Below the pieces are notes generated by a model. The model worked only from the letters and a program-made list of their open reading frames with translations, searched no databases and was not told the DNA's origin. Positions 53,710-63,937 of a stretch of DNA of 64,000 nt are shown here, piece after piece. Both the position numbers and the translations under genes were made by a program. The first letter of the stretch is position 1; every line of letters begins with the position of its first letter. Origin of the DNA: Prorocentrum cordatum (Eukaryota > Sar > Dinophyceae > Prorocentrales > Prorocentraceae); NCBI GenBank assembly GCA_963575745.1, contig CAUYUJ010009557.1:101001-165000 (forward strand). The letters are read 5' to 3'.

Positions 53710-54445
53710 GCGGCAGCTGCGCTGAGGAGGCCTGGAGGCGACGATCATCGAGAGCAGCGAGCGACGTCGGCAGAGTCGCCGACGACGTGGCGTCGCCACC
53801 GATGACGACGACGACGCCGCGACGACGACGTCGACTCAGCTCAGCTCAACTCAACAACCCAGGAAAGATGTCCACTTGTCGCTTCACTGCTGTGCAAACT
53901 CAGGCCTCGACTATGCGTCGAGCCCCAAAAACTTGAGTGACATGTGACGTGCTCTGAGTACGACGACGACGACGGCGACGACGACGACAATGACGCGCCG
54001 ATCGACGGCGACAATCGAGCGCAGCGCGCCGTGTCTTTGCAGGACGGCGACAAACTGTACAACACCACCGACTCTGACCAGCCTAATGCTGGGCTCCCGA
54101 GCCCCCCCCTCCTCCGCAGGACGAGGGGGAGGAGGAGGACGAGGAAGACGGGGAGGAGGAGGACATGACAGGACATCCGCATAAGGGGTGCAACTTCAAA
54201 ACACCTACGCTGGTGTCTTGCGCACTTCTGCCAAAATCCCCTGCGATTGATTGTGCAACAGCCCTGCCTTCTCGCTAGGGCCGGCAGGGGGCATACCTCG
54301 TTGCTCAAGGACTGAGCTCCGAGGTGGCCCAGGAGGAGGAGGAGGAGGAGGAGGAGGAGGAGGAGGAGGAGGACGAGGACGACGAGGACGAGGACGACGA
54401 CGAAGACGCGAAGGCGTCTGGGGCTGAAGAGCACCGCTCCCCCCC
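53710..54445. other. GAC and GGA runs; no gene seen
   Basis: (GAC)n-like runs at 53797–53832 and 53960–53992 and a (GGA)n run at 54330–54375. ACTGTACAACACCACCG at 54055 recurs at 54598, followed by the same CTGGGCTC phrase in both places. Confidence 0.5.
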
Positions 54446-54467
54446 AGGACGGCGTGCACGCCGTCCT
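54446..54467. repeat. 22-bp perfect palindrome
   Basis: The 11-bp arm AGGACGGCGTG is followed immediately by its reverse complement. An imperfect version (AGGACCGGCGTGCACGC…) lies at 54641–54663, on the other side of the small element. Confidence 0.9.
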
Positions 54468-54470
54468 GAC

Positions 54471-54604
54471 CTACAGTCGAGCCCGAAAATACACTTTGCG
54501 AGCGGGGCGCGGCAGCGAAAGTGGCCAGGGACGGGCCGAGGAGGCAAGGATGCAGAGGTATTCTTGGGAAGGTTGCCCATCCTTACTACGCGGGTTGACT
54601 GTAC
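54471..54604. mobile_element. Small element with GTACAGTCAACC-type termini, copy 2
   Basis: Left end CTACAGTCGAGCCCG, right end CGCGGGTTGACTGTAC. The interior shares GAGCGGGGCGCGG and GGGAAGGTTGCCCATCCTTA with 41671–41846. It is ~40 bp shorter than copy 1, mainly in the left half. Confidence 0.55.
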
Positions 54605-55097
54605 AACACCACCGCTTCTGATCAGCCCGATCCTGGGCTCAGGACCGGCGTGCACGCAGTCCTGGCCCAGCCAGGACGGCGTGGGCCTGGCAGATCGGCC
54701 AAGAGCATGGGGCCGCATCCGATCGCTGGGAGATCGGAGCCGAATCGGATCGGGCCAGCCGAAACAGATGTGGTCGGACCAGAGTCAAGGGCGTCCAAAG
54801 GAGGGGGGACGTCCAGAGGAGGGGTGGCGCAAAACATGGCCGGCGGCATTTGCACGGCCCAGGGGGGGGGGGCAGGGGGCTCCAGGCGCAAAGGGGGCCT
54901 GGTGGTTTTTGTGCGTGTTGTTTTTAATAAGAAAACCTATGCGAGTCTCTCTCTACGACTCCTTCTCTCTCTCTCTCATTATTTTTCTCTATGTGTTTCC
55001 GTTTCTCTCTCTCTCTCTCTCCCTGTCTCTCTACATGTTTCCATTGTCCTGCGTCAAACCTGCGCCGATCCTTCTCCCACCTAGCCGAGAGCATTTG

Positions 55098-56306
55098 AAA
55101 CCTTCACAACAGGAACCCTTTGGAAAGCACCACAAAGGGATTCCATGTGAAAGCCTCTCAACAGGAACCCTTTGAAAGGCACCACAAAGGAGTTCCATTG
55201 GAAAGCCTCTCAACAGGTCTTCATTTGGGAAGCGCTACAAAAGGATTCCATTTGAAAGCATCTCAACAGGATTCCTTTGGAAAGCACCACAGAGGGATTC
55301 GATTGGAACGCCTCACAATCGGAATCTGTTGGAAAGCGCCACAGAAGGATTCTATTGGAAAGCCTCTCAGCAGGATTCGTTTGGAAAGCCCCACAATGGT
55401 ACCATTGGAAAGCCTCTCAACAGGATTCCTTTGGCAAGCCCCACAGAGGTACTCTATGGGAAAGCCTCACAATCGGATTACATTGGAAAGCTTCACAATC
55501 TGATTCCTTTGGGAAGCACCCCGAAGGGAGTCTGTTGGAAGGCCTCACAACAGGAACCCTTTGGAAAGCACCCCAAAGGGATTCTAGTGGAAAGCCTGAC
55601 AGCAAGAACCCTTCGGAAAATGCTACAAAGGGTTTCAATTGGAAAGCGTCACAAAGGAAATCCTTTGGAAAACTACACAAAAGGGATTCCATGGGAAAGC
55701 CTCACAATTGGAATCTTTTGAAAAGCGCAACAAAGGGATTCCATTTGAAAGCCTCACATCAGGAACCCTTTGAAAAGCACCACAAAGGAGTTCCATTGGA
55801 CAGCCTCTCAACAGGATTCCTTTGGAAAGCACAACAGAGGGATTCTATGGGAAAGCCTCGCATTCGGAATCCTACAGAAATCGCAACACAGCGATTCTAC
55901 TGGAACGCCTCACAATCGGAATCCTTTGGAAAGCACAACAAAGGAGTTCCATTGGAAAGCCTCCCAACATGGTTTCTTTGGAAAGCGCAACAGAGGGATT
56001 CTATTGGAAAGCCGCAATCCAAACTGCTACCGTTGGGAGGATGGCGCTGGAACACAAATCCTCACAACAGGAACCCTTTGGAAACCATCACAACAGGAAC
56101 CCTTTGGAAATCCTCACAACAGGAACCCTTTGGAAATCATCACAAAGGGATTCCATTGGAAAGCCTCCCAACAAGATTCCATTGGAAAGCACAACAGAGG
56201 GATCCAATTGGAAAGCCTCACAACAGGATTCCTTTTGGAAAGCACCCCAAAGGGATTCTCATGGAAGGCCTCTCAACAGGATTCCGTGGGAATGCATCAC
56301 AGAGGG
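55098..56306. repeat. 26-bp minisatellite (about 46 units)
   Basis: Units begin GGAAAGC and run 26 bp, with occasional 24-bp or shifted units. Two alternating types (CTCTCAACAGGATTCCTTT and ACCACAGAGGGATTCTATT endings) make a 52-bp higher-order unit in places. Because 26 is not a multiple of three the frame rotates each unit; rarity of stops leaves 130–427-aa frames open that are not credible genes. Confidence 0.92.
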
Positions 56307-56402
56307 AGGGTTCAGCGCCGCAGGTACGAACCCCTCCCGCGACCTCCTCCCTGCGACTCCTCTCCATCCTCTTCCTCCTCCCCCTCCTCCCCCATCCCCC
56401 CC

Positions 56403-56748
56403 TTCTGAAGGAATGCAGCAACTTTGGGAAAACCATTGGAAAAAAACCAACAAAAACCAAAGAAACCTAAGTGCTGGAAACGAAAACTTTAGGAAACCCA
56501 TTGGAAAAACCAAAAAAACAAAAAAAAAAAAACAAAAAAAAAAAAGATTCCACAGAGAGTGCGGGGATTCCCTTTGGACGTGTCCCTTCGGACGGGTGTT
56601 CCCCGCACTCTCTGTGGAATCTTTGTTTTTTTTGTTTTTTTTGTTTTTTCCAATGGGTTTCCTAAACTTTCCGTCTCCACCACTTAGGTTTCTTTGGTTT
56701 TTTTGGTTTTTCCAATGGTTTTCCCAAAGTTCTGGCATTCCTTCAGAA
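56403..56748. repeat. Long hairpin: ~150–165-bp arms, ~34-bp loop
   Basis: Left arm 56403–56567, right arm 56601–56748. The innermost 21 bp pair perfectly (GATTCCACAGAGAGTGCG… with …CGCACTCTCTGTGGAATC). Further out AGGAAACCCATTGG/CCAATGGGTTTCCT, AAAGAAACCTAAGTG/CACTTAGGTTTCTTT and TGAAGGAATGC/GCATTCCTTCA pair, with slippage in A/T runs. Confidence 0.9.
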
Positions 56749-57080
56749 AAGGGGGAGAGGGGGAGGAGGCGGAGGAGGACGAGGAGGAGGAGGAGGAGGA
56801 GGAAGAGGAGGATGATCGGGAACAGGATGAGGAGGAAGACAGAGAAGGATGAGGAGGAAGAGGAATGCGCTACGAACGAAAACACACAGAAGAGAGAGCG
56901 AGAGAGAGAGAGAGAGAGACGCATGAAACCCTCGGAGGGCCGAAAGCCCGCCGAATCATCCAGTCTGGAGCTGAAAAAGATCACGCTTAAAAACCACCAG
57001 GCCCCCTTTGCGCCTGAAGCCCAGGGGACGCACGGCAATCAGAAGAGGCGCCATGACATCTGGGCAGATACCATGGCCCC

Positions 57081-57650
57081 CACCATGATATCCACCCCCC
57101 CCTAGGCATCACCCCCCTCTTTGCCGACCCCGACAGAGTGTGCCCTGCCTGGCCCGCACCGGTGCATAATGCATGGCTGCCATAGCCCGAAACTGGCGCG
57201 AGCGCCTGCTGCGTCTGCTGCGGGCGCCGGCCCACGGCGGAGGCGGCGGCCGCGGTCGCGGCGGAGGCGCCGGCAGTGCCGGCGGCGTCCGCGTGCTCGC
57301 GCGTCCACTGACGGGCCTTCGCGCGGCGGCGGCGGCGACAACAATCGAGAGCCGACGACGACGACCGACAACGACGACATCGAGGCTCTGGGTCGTTTCT
57401 GGCCCTTGCCGGGACTCCGCGCGGCGGCGGCGACGACGGCGAGAGTCGGGGGTCGAAGTTTGTGGGTCGTTTGTGGTTCACCTCTCGGACTTCCGCACGG
57501 CGGCGGCGGTGACGACGACGAGCATCGGATGTTGGCTGGTCCAAAGGAGGGACGTACAGGTGGGGCAGGGCCAGAGCTGGGATTTGGAGGGGAATCGCTC
57601 TAAACGACTCCCGGAAGAAGGAAGTGTAAGCATCCCGCTGGGTTTGTTCC
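57081..57650. repeat. GGCGGC-rich sequence with ~80–100-bp tandem unit
   Basis: Three decayed units near 57310, 57405 and 57480 share GGGTCGTTT(C/G)TGG and CGGACT(T)CCGC(A/G)CGGCGGCGG. The open frames in this interval are repeat-biased. Confidence 0.6.
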
Positions 57651-58228
57651 CCACCTTGGGATAACCCCCCCTCTACGAACCCCCGAGCCCAAGTTCGGCC
57701 TCTGTAGGGGTCTGGCGAGGCGGCGACGGAGGCGGCTCGACGCGGCCGCCGCGCAGAGGAGGGCCCCGAGGGCCCGCGCGTTCCGACGTCGCGACGGGGA
57801 AAAACGCCGCCGCGATGTGATTCGAAGGTCTCGGCGTCCCAGCAAGCCCCAGGCATCCAACGCCGAGGGCAACATGCCAGAAGGGTTGTGATCCCCGTTG
57901 TTTGGTTCCTGGGGGCCGCTCGGGGCTGCGGGACCGTCAAGCAACGATCCGGGATGAAAAGACGGCCCGGGGGACACGGTCAGAACCTCCAGGTAGTTAC
58001 ACTCGGGCTGCTTAAATCAGGAACGCTGAATACAGAACGACGCCCATCTTTGACTCCAAAAGCCTGGGTACACGAGGAGGCCTAGAGGAACAACCGCGGA
58101 GGGACCTTCGGAACAGCGAGCCCGTTCCGCACCCAAAGCGGTCCTCATTTCAGCATCTGAGTGCACCCCGTGCTCATTCGGAACAAAGACATCGGATCTT
58201 TCAGGCCGCGCTGTCACGTTCCGCGGGA
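57651..58228. other. No gene seen
   Basis: Unique-looking GC-rich sequence. Minus-strand frames are open but motif-free. Confidence 0.35.
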
Positions 58229-58768
58229 CTACCAGAGTTGCCCGCGGTGACGCACGTGTTCCAGAACTGTGGTGTCGAGATCTCCGCGGTCCACTTTACG
58301 GTGCCGTAGGGCGAGCATGACGCCGTCGCTGCGGAAATTACCGTCGCATGGCGTCGATGAAGCATCCGTCGTTATCACCATAGGCATGGGACACATCGTG
58401 ACGCCATCGTCGCCATCTTTTCCAACATCGTGGCCGTCGCCATCGACGTCACCGTCGGAAGGCGACGACGCGCACTTCGTCGTCGTAACGTCGACATGAT
58501 ACTGTGGGAATTGTTGAACCATGCCCGCGCGCTTGATGCGACGAACACCCTTTGCAAACCGGCTTTTCCGAACTTTCCGAGCCCAAGCGCTGCACTTGAA
58601 GCCACTGACAGCGTACCGTTCTCCAAAAGACTTTGCTGGATACGCTGCCCAGCCACCATACATGCTAGATGTTGCCGCGCCTACCTTCATGACCATCTGG
58701 GATACCCCAATAAGACATATTTGATCAAACCCATGTTTCTGATTCACGCTGGGCCGAGTCGCAAACAC
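58229..58768 (-). CDS. Hypothetical open frame, 179 aa
   Basis: Non-repetitive region with balanced composition. The frame starts MFATRPSVNQKHGF and includes a basic stretch (ARKVRKSRFAKGVRRIKR) and an Asp/Gly-rich segment, with no family I recognise. No upstream or downstream frame clearly continues it. It could equally be a fragment of a retroelement or non-coding. Confidence 0.2.
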   Translation of the reverse strand: MFATRPSVNQKHGFDQICLIGVSQMVMKVGAATSSMYGGWAAYPAKSFGERYAVSGFKCSAWARKVRKSRFAKGVRRIKRAGMVQQFPQYHVDVTTTKCASSPSDGDVDGDGHDVGKDGDDGVTMCPMPMVITTDASSTPCDGNFRSDGVMLALRHRKVDRGDLDTTVLEHVRHRGQLW

Positions 58769-59335
58769 TCATCGAAGCCATCGTCCCCCTCACTTGGAAT
58801 CGAAATGAACTCACACATTGTCGAACTCTGGCACTTGTTCATTGTGGCGCAGGGCGTCAGCTGCACACCCTTCCAGCAACCACGTCGCATGGAACCTGCC
58901 GATATCGGTCAACACACTCCGCCTGTAATGTTAGCTCGTCTCGTCACGGCGAACGAGTTAGATCGTCTCGTCGTGTATTGACAAGGAAGCCCATGCCAAG
59001 CTGGATGTCGGAACAATTCGTATGAGACATGTCGTCGGTGTAGAGGAACATCACTATCGTTTCCTTCCCCTCCGTCCACCCCTCCCCAAACTAAGCAAAG
59101 GGATGAGGGATGAGGGAAGACGGACACAAAGGAGGGAGGGATTGTTAGCAAGGCCTCTACTGGCGGACCGTCTTGCTTCGCCAATCGAAGTACACCTGAC
59201 CCGAGCGACGACACACGCGAGAGAGCCACCGCCTGAGGGGCAGGGATGAACTGGAGTCCGAGGACTCCGCGCGGTTTCCGCGAGCAGCCTGCACCAAAGG
59301 GACCTCGTCGTCCTCTTGGCGGAGCGCGTCTCGCA
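58769..59335. other. Unique-looking sequence, no gene assigned
   Basis: AT-balanced, with short frames on both strands. A GGGATGAGGGATGAGGG purine run lies near 59100. Confidence 0.3.
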
Positions 59336-59339
59336 CTAC

Positions 59340-60250
59340 GCTGAGCTGCTCACTGGCTTCGCCCCCTCCTCACTGGGAGAGGGCGGAGCCTTTGCCGCTT
59401 GCCCTGGCGCTGCTTCGGGCGCCTCAAAATGTGCTGGGGAGACCTCGATGGCAACATTGTCCCCTTCCGGATGTGTCCCCTTCGGCACACGGTATTTCGA
59501 ACGATCGAGGTTGTTGCGAATCCAGGGGCGGCGCTCCGTGGTCAGTAAGGCCAGTGGGCCGAGCGTCGAGATCGCTTTGCATCTGACGCAAATGAAATGG
59601 ATCGATATGCCGCTGCAGTCGAAAGCTAAGAGACGATGGCCTCTCGCGCCCTCTTGCTGGAACGACTCTCGCACCGCTCCAGGCAACCCAACGTCGGTGG
59701 TTGGTCGTTTTCTCCGCAAACAAATTCTTTCAAAAGGCGGCGTACCGTCAGAAGTGCATCAGTGCTACACCATTCCCGCTGGTGGTGGTCGGGAGGGGCC
59801 GAGGTCTTGGGCTCGGGCTTTCAACGGGTCCTTGGGCAACCTTGGAGGTCCAAAGCAGGCCACTGGGGTAAGGGCGGGCCGCCAGACAGCACGCAACCTA
59901 ATACAAGCTGGATCTTTCGGCCTACCTGCGGCAGATCGTGAATCGAACCCGTCGAATATGCTGCCAACCCCGCCCGAACAACTCTACCAACTGGTTACCG
60001 TGTTTTTGTGTTCCAGCGCTGCTGCTGTGTTGAATCAGGGCGGTCAGCCACGTGCGCTTTGACCTTCCTGAGAACGGACGGGTCGCCCGAATGCGCGATC
60101 ATGATCGTGCCAACGTGCATCTTCGTGTACGGAAAAAGAGCACCAGGACCCAACGCGAACGTGCTGACAACATTCGCGCACTCCGAACAACCTGCAGACG
60201 TGCCTCGGATATTCCTGGCCACCATGGCAAGGGCTTCAATGAAGGGGCCC
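59340..60250 (-). mobile_element. 3' remnant of a third LINE (RNase H and C-terminal zinc motif)
   Basis: On the minus strand, SECANVVSTFALG (60180–60140) matches the t-D-C/S-x-x-V block of RNase H with Glu in place of Asp. VLRKVKAHV (about 60050–60075) matches the K-V-K-A-H block. After a frame change, HRLLAFD…FICVRCKAIS (about 59640–59570) resembles the C-terminal C-x-x-C domain of dinoflagellate LINEs. The GN-x-x-AD block is not clear. It differs in sequence from LINE A/B. Confidence 0.5.
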
Positions 60251-60257
60251 TGGGACA

Positions 60258-61268
60258 CACAAATAAATAGACACAAATAACAGGATTCGCCGGCCCAACG
60301 GGCCAGGGCGTGCTGAGATCTCCGGTACCTGGTTAACAATATTTCTAGTTCGCGCGCGCGGGGCGGCCCCTGGGGGTCCCCGGGCGAAAAGTACCCCGGC
60401 AAGGTCCCGGCAAGTCCCCGGCCCCGGCAAGGTCGGGTCAGAGATGCCGGAGTTCTGTTTCGGAGTCCAAGAGGGCTCCAGATCGGTCCAAGAGGGCCCC
60501 GAGAAGCTTTCTAGACGGTCCAAGAGAGGCCCGAGACGGCCAAAGATCGCCCGAAGACGCCCCAGATGGCCCCAAGACAGCCCAAGAGGCCTCCAAGACG
60601 CTCCAAGGGCCTTCCAAGAGGCCTCCGAAGAGGGCCCCAAGTTGCCAAAATCGTTGATTTTCATTGTTTTTTCGATGTTTTTTTGCGTTCTGGCCTTTTC
60701 GCTTCCGGACGCTCCAAGAGGGCCCAAGAGGCCTTCAAGACTGCTCCAAGACGGCCCACGAGGCTCCCAAGACGGCCCCGGAGCGGCCCAAGAGCGCCCC
60801 CCAGACGGCCCAAGTGCTGCCCAAGGCGGACCAAGAGGCCCCAAGACGGGCCCAAGAGGGGCTCAAGAAGGGAACCGAGAACTGAAAAATCGAGCCCTCC
60901 GCCCCAGAAGGCGCCCAGGACCCCGAAAGAGGCCCCAAGAGACTCTCCAAGACACCCCCAAGACGCCCCAATAAGCTCCCGTGAGGCCCCAAGAGGACCA
61001 ACAACGTCAGGCCCCAGGCCCCAAGAGGACCAACAAATACCGCCAAGAGCCCGCCGAAAGCCCCCCAAGAGACCGTCACGAGAGCTCAGGAGGCCCCCTG
61101 GAGGCCTCCCGAGTTCTCCAAGAGGCCTAAAAAGAGGCGCCAAGAGGCCCCAAACGGCCCCACCGAGGCTCCAAGAGGCCACGAACGCGCAAACAAACGC
61201 CTGCGATGGCACAATACGGGCCGGCTGAATGAGCGAAGCGATTAAATAAATAGACACAAATAACAGGA
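60258..61268. repeat. CCAAGAGGCC block, locus 4, between 28-bp direct repeats
   Basis: A 28-bp sequence (AATAGACACAAATAACAGG plus flanks) lies at 60258–60285 and again at 61241–61268, identical in both. Between them lies a CCAAGAGGCC/CCAAGACGGCC block with its core at about 60655–60720. The arrangement looks like an insertion with a duplicated flank, or a product of recombination between repeats. Confidence 0.75.
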
Positions 61269-62100
61269 TTCCTAATATGTTCCCATGTTCTTCATGGGTT
61301 GTTGTCTTCCCCCCTACTTCCCAGTAGTTTCCCATATTTTCTGGGGAATCGACGATTAATTGTGTCTGTGTATTTCTTCCCTCCTGATTCAAACTCCGCC
61401 GCCTGAGCGCTTGCGGCAGTTGGGGCCCCACTGGGCCCACATGCCGAGCAGGTCTCCCGAGCCTCCTGCCCTACAATCGGGCCCGATTGGAGAGGACACG
61501 CGAGAGAACACAAGACCCTTCTGAGGGCTACACTGCCACAAGAACGTAACAGGCACGGGTCTCTAAAGACAGGACACAGGGGTACCCTCGACTTGGCAAG
61601 GTCGACCTGCTGATCAAGGCCGACTGTACAAAGCTCTTTGATAGGGTGTCTCGTGCATGGCCCACCCGTGCAAACGTTCCCTTCATCTACCTGGCCAAGC
61701 TCGACATCCTCCTCCTCCTCCTCGTGACCTTCGCACATGAAGACGTTGATGCCTCCCTGCTGCCGTGCCCCAGGGAGCTGGTCCCCAGGATGTTCAAAGA
61801 GCTCCATATTGGAGGAAGAAGGGAAGAGGGATGAAGGGAAGAGGAGCTCAAGGGTGGAGGCGTGGCGGGGCTACCCACCCCGCTCCCTCCCCTATCGTTA
61901 CTCCTCGTCGCCATCCTTCATCCCTGGACCACTCCCCTGGACACCCTACGAACAACTCCCCAGAACCTCCCTACCTTGAGCCCCACAGTGGAGCCAATTC
62001 AAAACCCCCACCCGAGGCAGGGGGGAGCGAGGACGGGGAGCAAGGGGAAGCGGAAGAATGTTATGTTGCATCCTCGGGTGACCTTGTCTGTCCCGCCGCG
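61269..62100. other. No gene assigned
   Basis: GGTACCCT…GGCAAGG…GACTGTAC at 61580–61630 is a diverged relative of the GTACAGTCAACC element end. A CTC run lies at 61710–61725. The frames have no convincing motif. Confidence 0.35.
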
Positions 62101-62104
62101 GCCC

Positions 62105-62225
62105 TATCCGCGTCGAATCCGTGTCGAACCCATGTCGGACTCGTCGGGTCCATGCCGAATCCGTGTCGAATCCGCGCCAAATCCGCGTCGCGTCCGCAAC
62201 GAGCGCGCGTCGAGCGCGCGTCGGG
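62105..62225. repeat. CGTGTCGAATC minisatellite
   Basis: About ten 10–12-bp units such as CGTGTCGAATC, CATGTCGGACT and CGCGCCAAATC. Confidence 0.8.
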
Positions 62226-62314
62226 CACAAGAGAAGACACAGATGTTTGGGACAGGCGAGGTTCCTCTGAGATGCAACGTAAGGAATGGAGTAGGGGGAG
62301 AAAAAGGGGGAGGG

Positions 62315-62509
62315 TCGGGTCGGGCGAAAGGGGGGGATAGCAAAGGGGGGGGTTGAGAATCAGCTCACGTAACTGATTTTCCTGGCGCCTCCCGGCGCCG
62401 GAGGCGACCATGTATCGAGGTATGGGCCCCTCGGTGGGGCCGAAACCAACTGCATGCATCAAATTTCGTACCCCCCCTTTCCCAATCCCCCCCTTTCGTC
62501 CGGCCCGAC
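62315..62509. mobile_element. MITE-like element, copy 2
   Basis: Terminal inverted repeats at about 62315–62352 (TCGGGCGAAAGGGGGGGATA…) and 62471–62509. The interior follows copy 1, including GAGAATCAGCTCACGTA, CCTCCCGGCGCC, GTATCGAGG(T/A)ATGGGCCC and GGGGCCGAAACCA. The hairpin has two mismatches here. GTCGGGTCGGG doubling at the left edge blurs the exact end. Confidence 0.75.
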
Positions 62510-62524
62510 ATAAGGACACACCAG

Positions 62525-62640
62525 TACCGTGTCTCCTCCTCGGAGGCGTGCGCCCAACCATCTCAGATCGTGCCACAAGCAGCTTGTGATGCATCGTTTC
62601 CCGAGCAGTATGGCCAGACAGCGCCCGCCACGGAGCACAC
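62525..62640. repeat. Dispersed repeat shared with 10245–10907 (uninterrupted version)
   Basis: GTGTCTCCTCCTCGGAGGCG and ATCGTTTCCCGAGCAGTATG are only ~65 bp apart here. Their matches in unit A are separated by ~615 bp containing the GAGATCGATA minisatellite. Confidence 0.55.
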
Positions 62641-62644
62641 ACAT

Positions 62645-62805
62645 AAGTATATATATATATATATATACCCACATACATACACACATACATGCATACATCC
62701 ATCAATCCATCCATACATACATGCATACATGCATGCATACATGCATGCATACATACATATGTACATACATACATACACACATACACATACACACATACAT
62801 ACGTT
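62645..62805. repeat. TA / ACATACATGC microsatellite
   Basis: (TA)n followed by CATA and CATGCATA tetra-/octanucleotide units. Confidence 0.95.
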
Positions 62806-63190
62806 TTTTTCGGCGCGCACGTCGCCCCATTTGGGGGCGACGCGCACGTAGCATGAGTATGGTGAGGTGGCACCAAGGAGGAGGGGAGAAGGGGTGAGAG
62901 ATGGAGGGAACGCAGACCTCCGACGCCGTGTTTGTGTGTGTGTGTGCACAGCGTGGACCCCCGAGGTGCGGACCACTTCCCCAGGGCCTGGCCTTCATGC
63001 CTTGTCGTTTTGAGGACGATCCCAGGCCCTGGCCAGGGCCCCCAGAAGCCGAGAGTTGGCAACGTCTCTTGCAATGCTTGTTCAGTGCTTGAGATCGTGC
63101 TTAGCGAGAGGAAATCTGGGAAGGTGGTAGAAGTAGGAAGACTGAGGGGCAACGATCCGGGGGGACTGGCACAGGGGGGGGAGATCATCG
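62806..63190. other. No gene seen; (GT)n run
   Basis: A TGTGTGTGTGTG run lies at 62931–62945. GGCGCGCACGTCG and CGACGCGCACGT near 62813–62850 are inverted around CCCCATTTGGGGG and form a hairpin. No gene is visible. Confidence 0.45.
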
Positions 63191-63197
63191 ACCTGGA

Positions 63198-63219
63198 ATC
63201 GGCGAGATATCTCGCCGAT
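63198..63219. repeat. 22-bp perfect palindrome
   Basis: The arm ATCGGCGAGAT is followed directly by its reverse complement. ATCGGCGATCACT, which shares the first seven bases, recurs in the tandem units just downstream. Confidence 0.9.
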
Positions 63220-63249
63220 GTTATGGTAATGGGGCACCGATGGCAAATC

Positions 63250-63440
63250 CGCACGTTCCTTGGAGGGGTGGGGCTATCTGACCCCATATCGGCGATCACT
63301 GGGCGATCCAGGGTTCGATGCGTCTCCCCCTTATGCCTATCCCCCCCTATCTGCACGTTTCTGGGCGGAGTGGGGCTATCTGACCCCTATCGGCGATCAC
63401 TGAGCGATTAAAAGATCGATGCGTCCCCCTATGCCTCGTT
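63250..63440. repeat. ~102-bp tandem duplication
   Basis: Two units begin GCACGTTCCTTGG (63251) and GCACGTTTCTGGG (63353). Each contains GTGGGGCTATCTGACCCC and CGGCGATCACTG and ends CCCCCTTATGCCT / CCCCCTATGCCT. TATGCCTATCCCCCCCTA after the first unit resembles the MITE right terminus. Confidence 0.8.
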
Positions 63441-63930
63441 GCCCCTGGAAAAAGGATTGCAAAAACAACACCGCACATCAAAACCTTGTCATTGCAAATA
63501 AAAGCCGCAAGGTCGCAAATCAAAGCCGCAAACAAATTTTGTTTGCAATTCCCCAATCAGTGCTTGCACTGAAGGGGTCTTTGCGGAATATGAACGATCA
63601 TGCGAACATTTCCCACCGATTTTGGTCGCACGCTGTGTTCCCGGGTTCCCGGTTCCGGGTTCCCAAATTCATGGTTATTGGTTCCGGGCCGATTTTGGTG
63701 GGTTCCGGGTTCCCGGGTCCTGGTCGATCTCCTTATCGATCAAGCCATCCACTGATGGGGGTTACTCTCTGGTGCAATGGTTAGTCCAAAGGTGCTTATC
63801 TGCACCGCCTCGCTGCCGCAAGAGGACCTCCCTCCGCCCACCCCCGGGCGGGGGCGCTGCGCAGCGGCCTTCAGCTGCACCAGGGCCGCGAGGGCGGCGC
63901 TCAAGTCGCCGCCTGGCCGCGCCGACATGG
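63441..63930. other. No gene seen; GGTTCCCGG-type repeats at 63635–63725
   Basis: GGTTCCGGGTTCCCGGGT units repeat with variation. No tRNA-like fold could be established around 63757–63800 despite a TGGTGCAATGGTTAG string. Confidence 0.4.
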
Positions 63931-63937
63931 TCCCCTG

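Larger units (their letters stand above)
54830..57080. repeat. Composite foldback (inverted-repeat) structure
   Basis: Matching inverted blocks occur in nested order: TCCAGGCGCAAAGGGGGCCT… (54881–54910) with its complement at 56989–57017; (CT)n-rich sequence (54945–55035) with (GA)n (56890–56925); CTCC-rich sequence (56338–56400) with GGAGG-rich sequence (56750–56870); and the inner hairpin at 56403–56748. The left half is longer because it also holds the 26-bp array. Frames of up to 427 aa are repeat-derived. Confidence 0.8.

Noticed and set aside
55098-56306. CRISPR-like array
   Set aside because: There are no unique spacers between repeats, units abut directly, and the surrounding sequence is eukaryotic with no cas genes.
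55277-57105. Frames of 397–427 aa with SFGKPH-type internal repeats
   Set aside because: The unit is 26 bp, not a multiple of three, so the frame rotates, and several frames are open at once.
61598-61700. RT motif-A-like KADCTKLFDRVSRAW on the plus strand
   Set aside because: The same DNA aligns better with the GTACAGTCAACC repeat family. No other RT block is near it and the downstream frame is a CTC run.
63757-63800. Possible tRNA-like string TGGTGCAATGGTTAG
   Set aside because: No acceptor stem, anticodon arm or proper B-box at the right spacing could be found.
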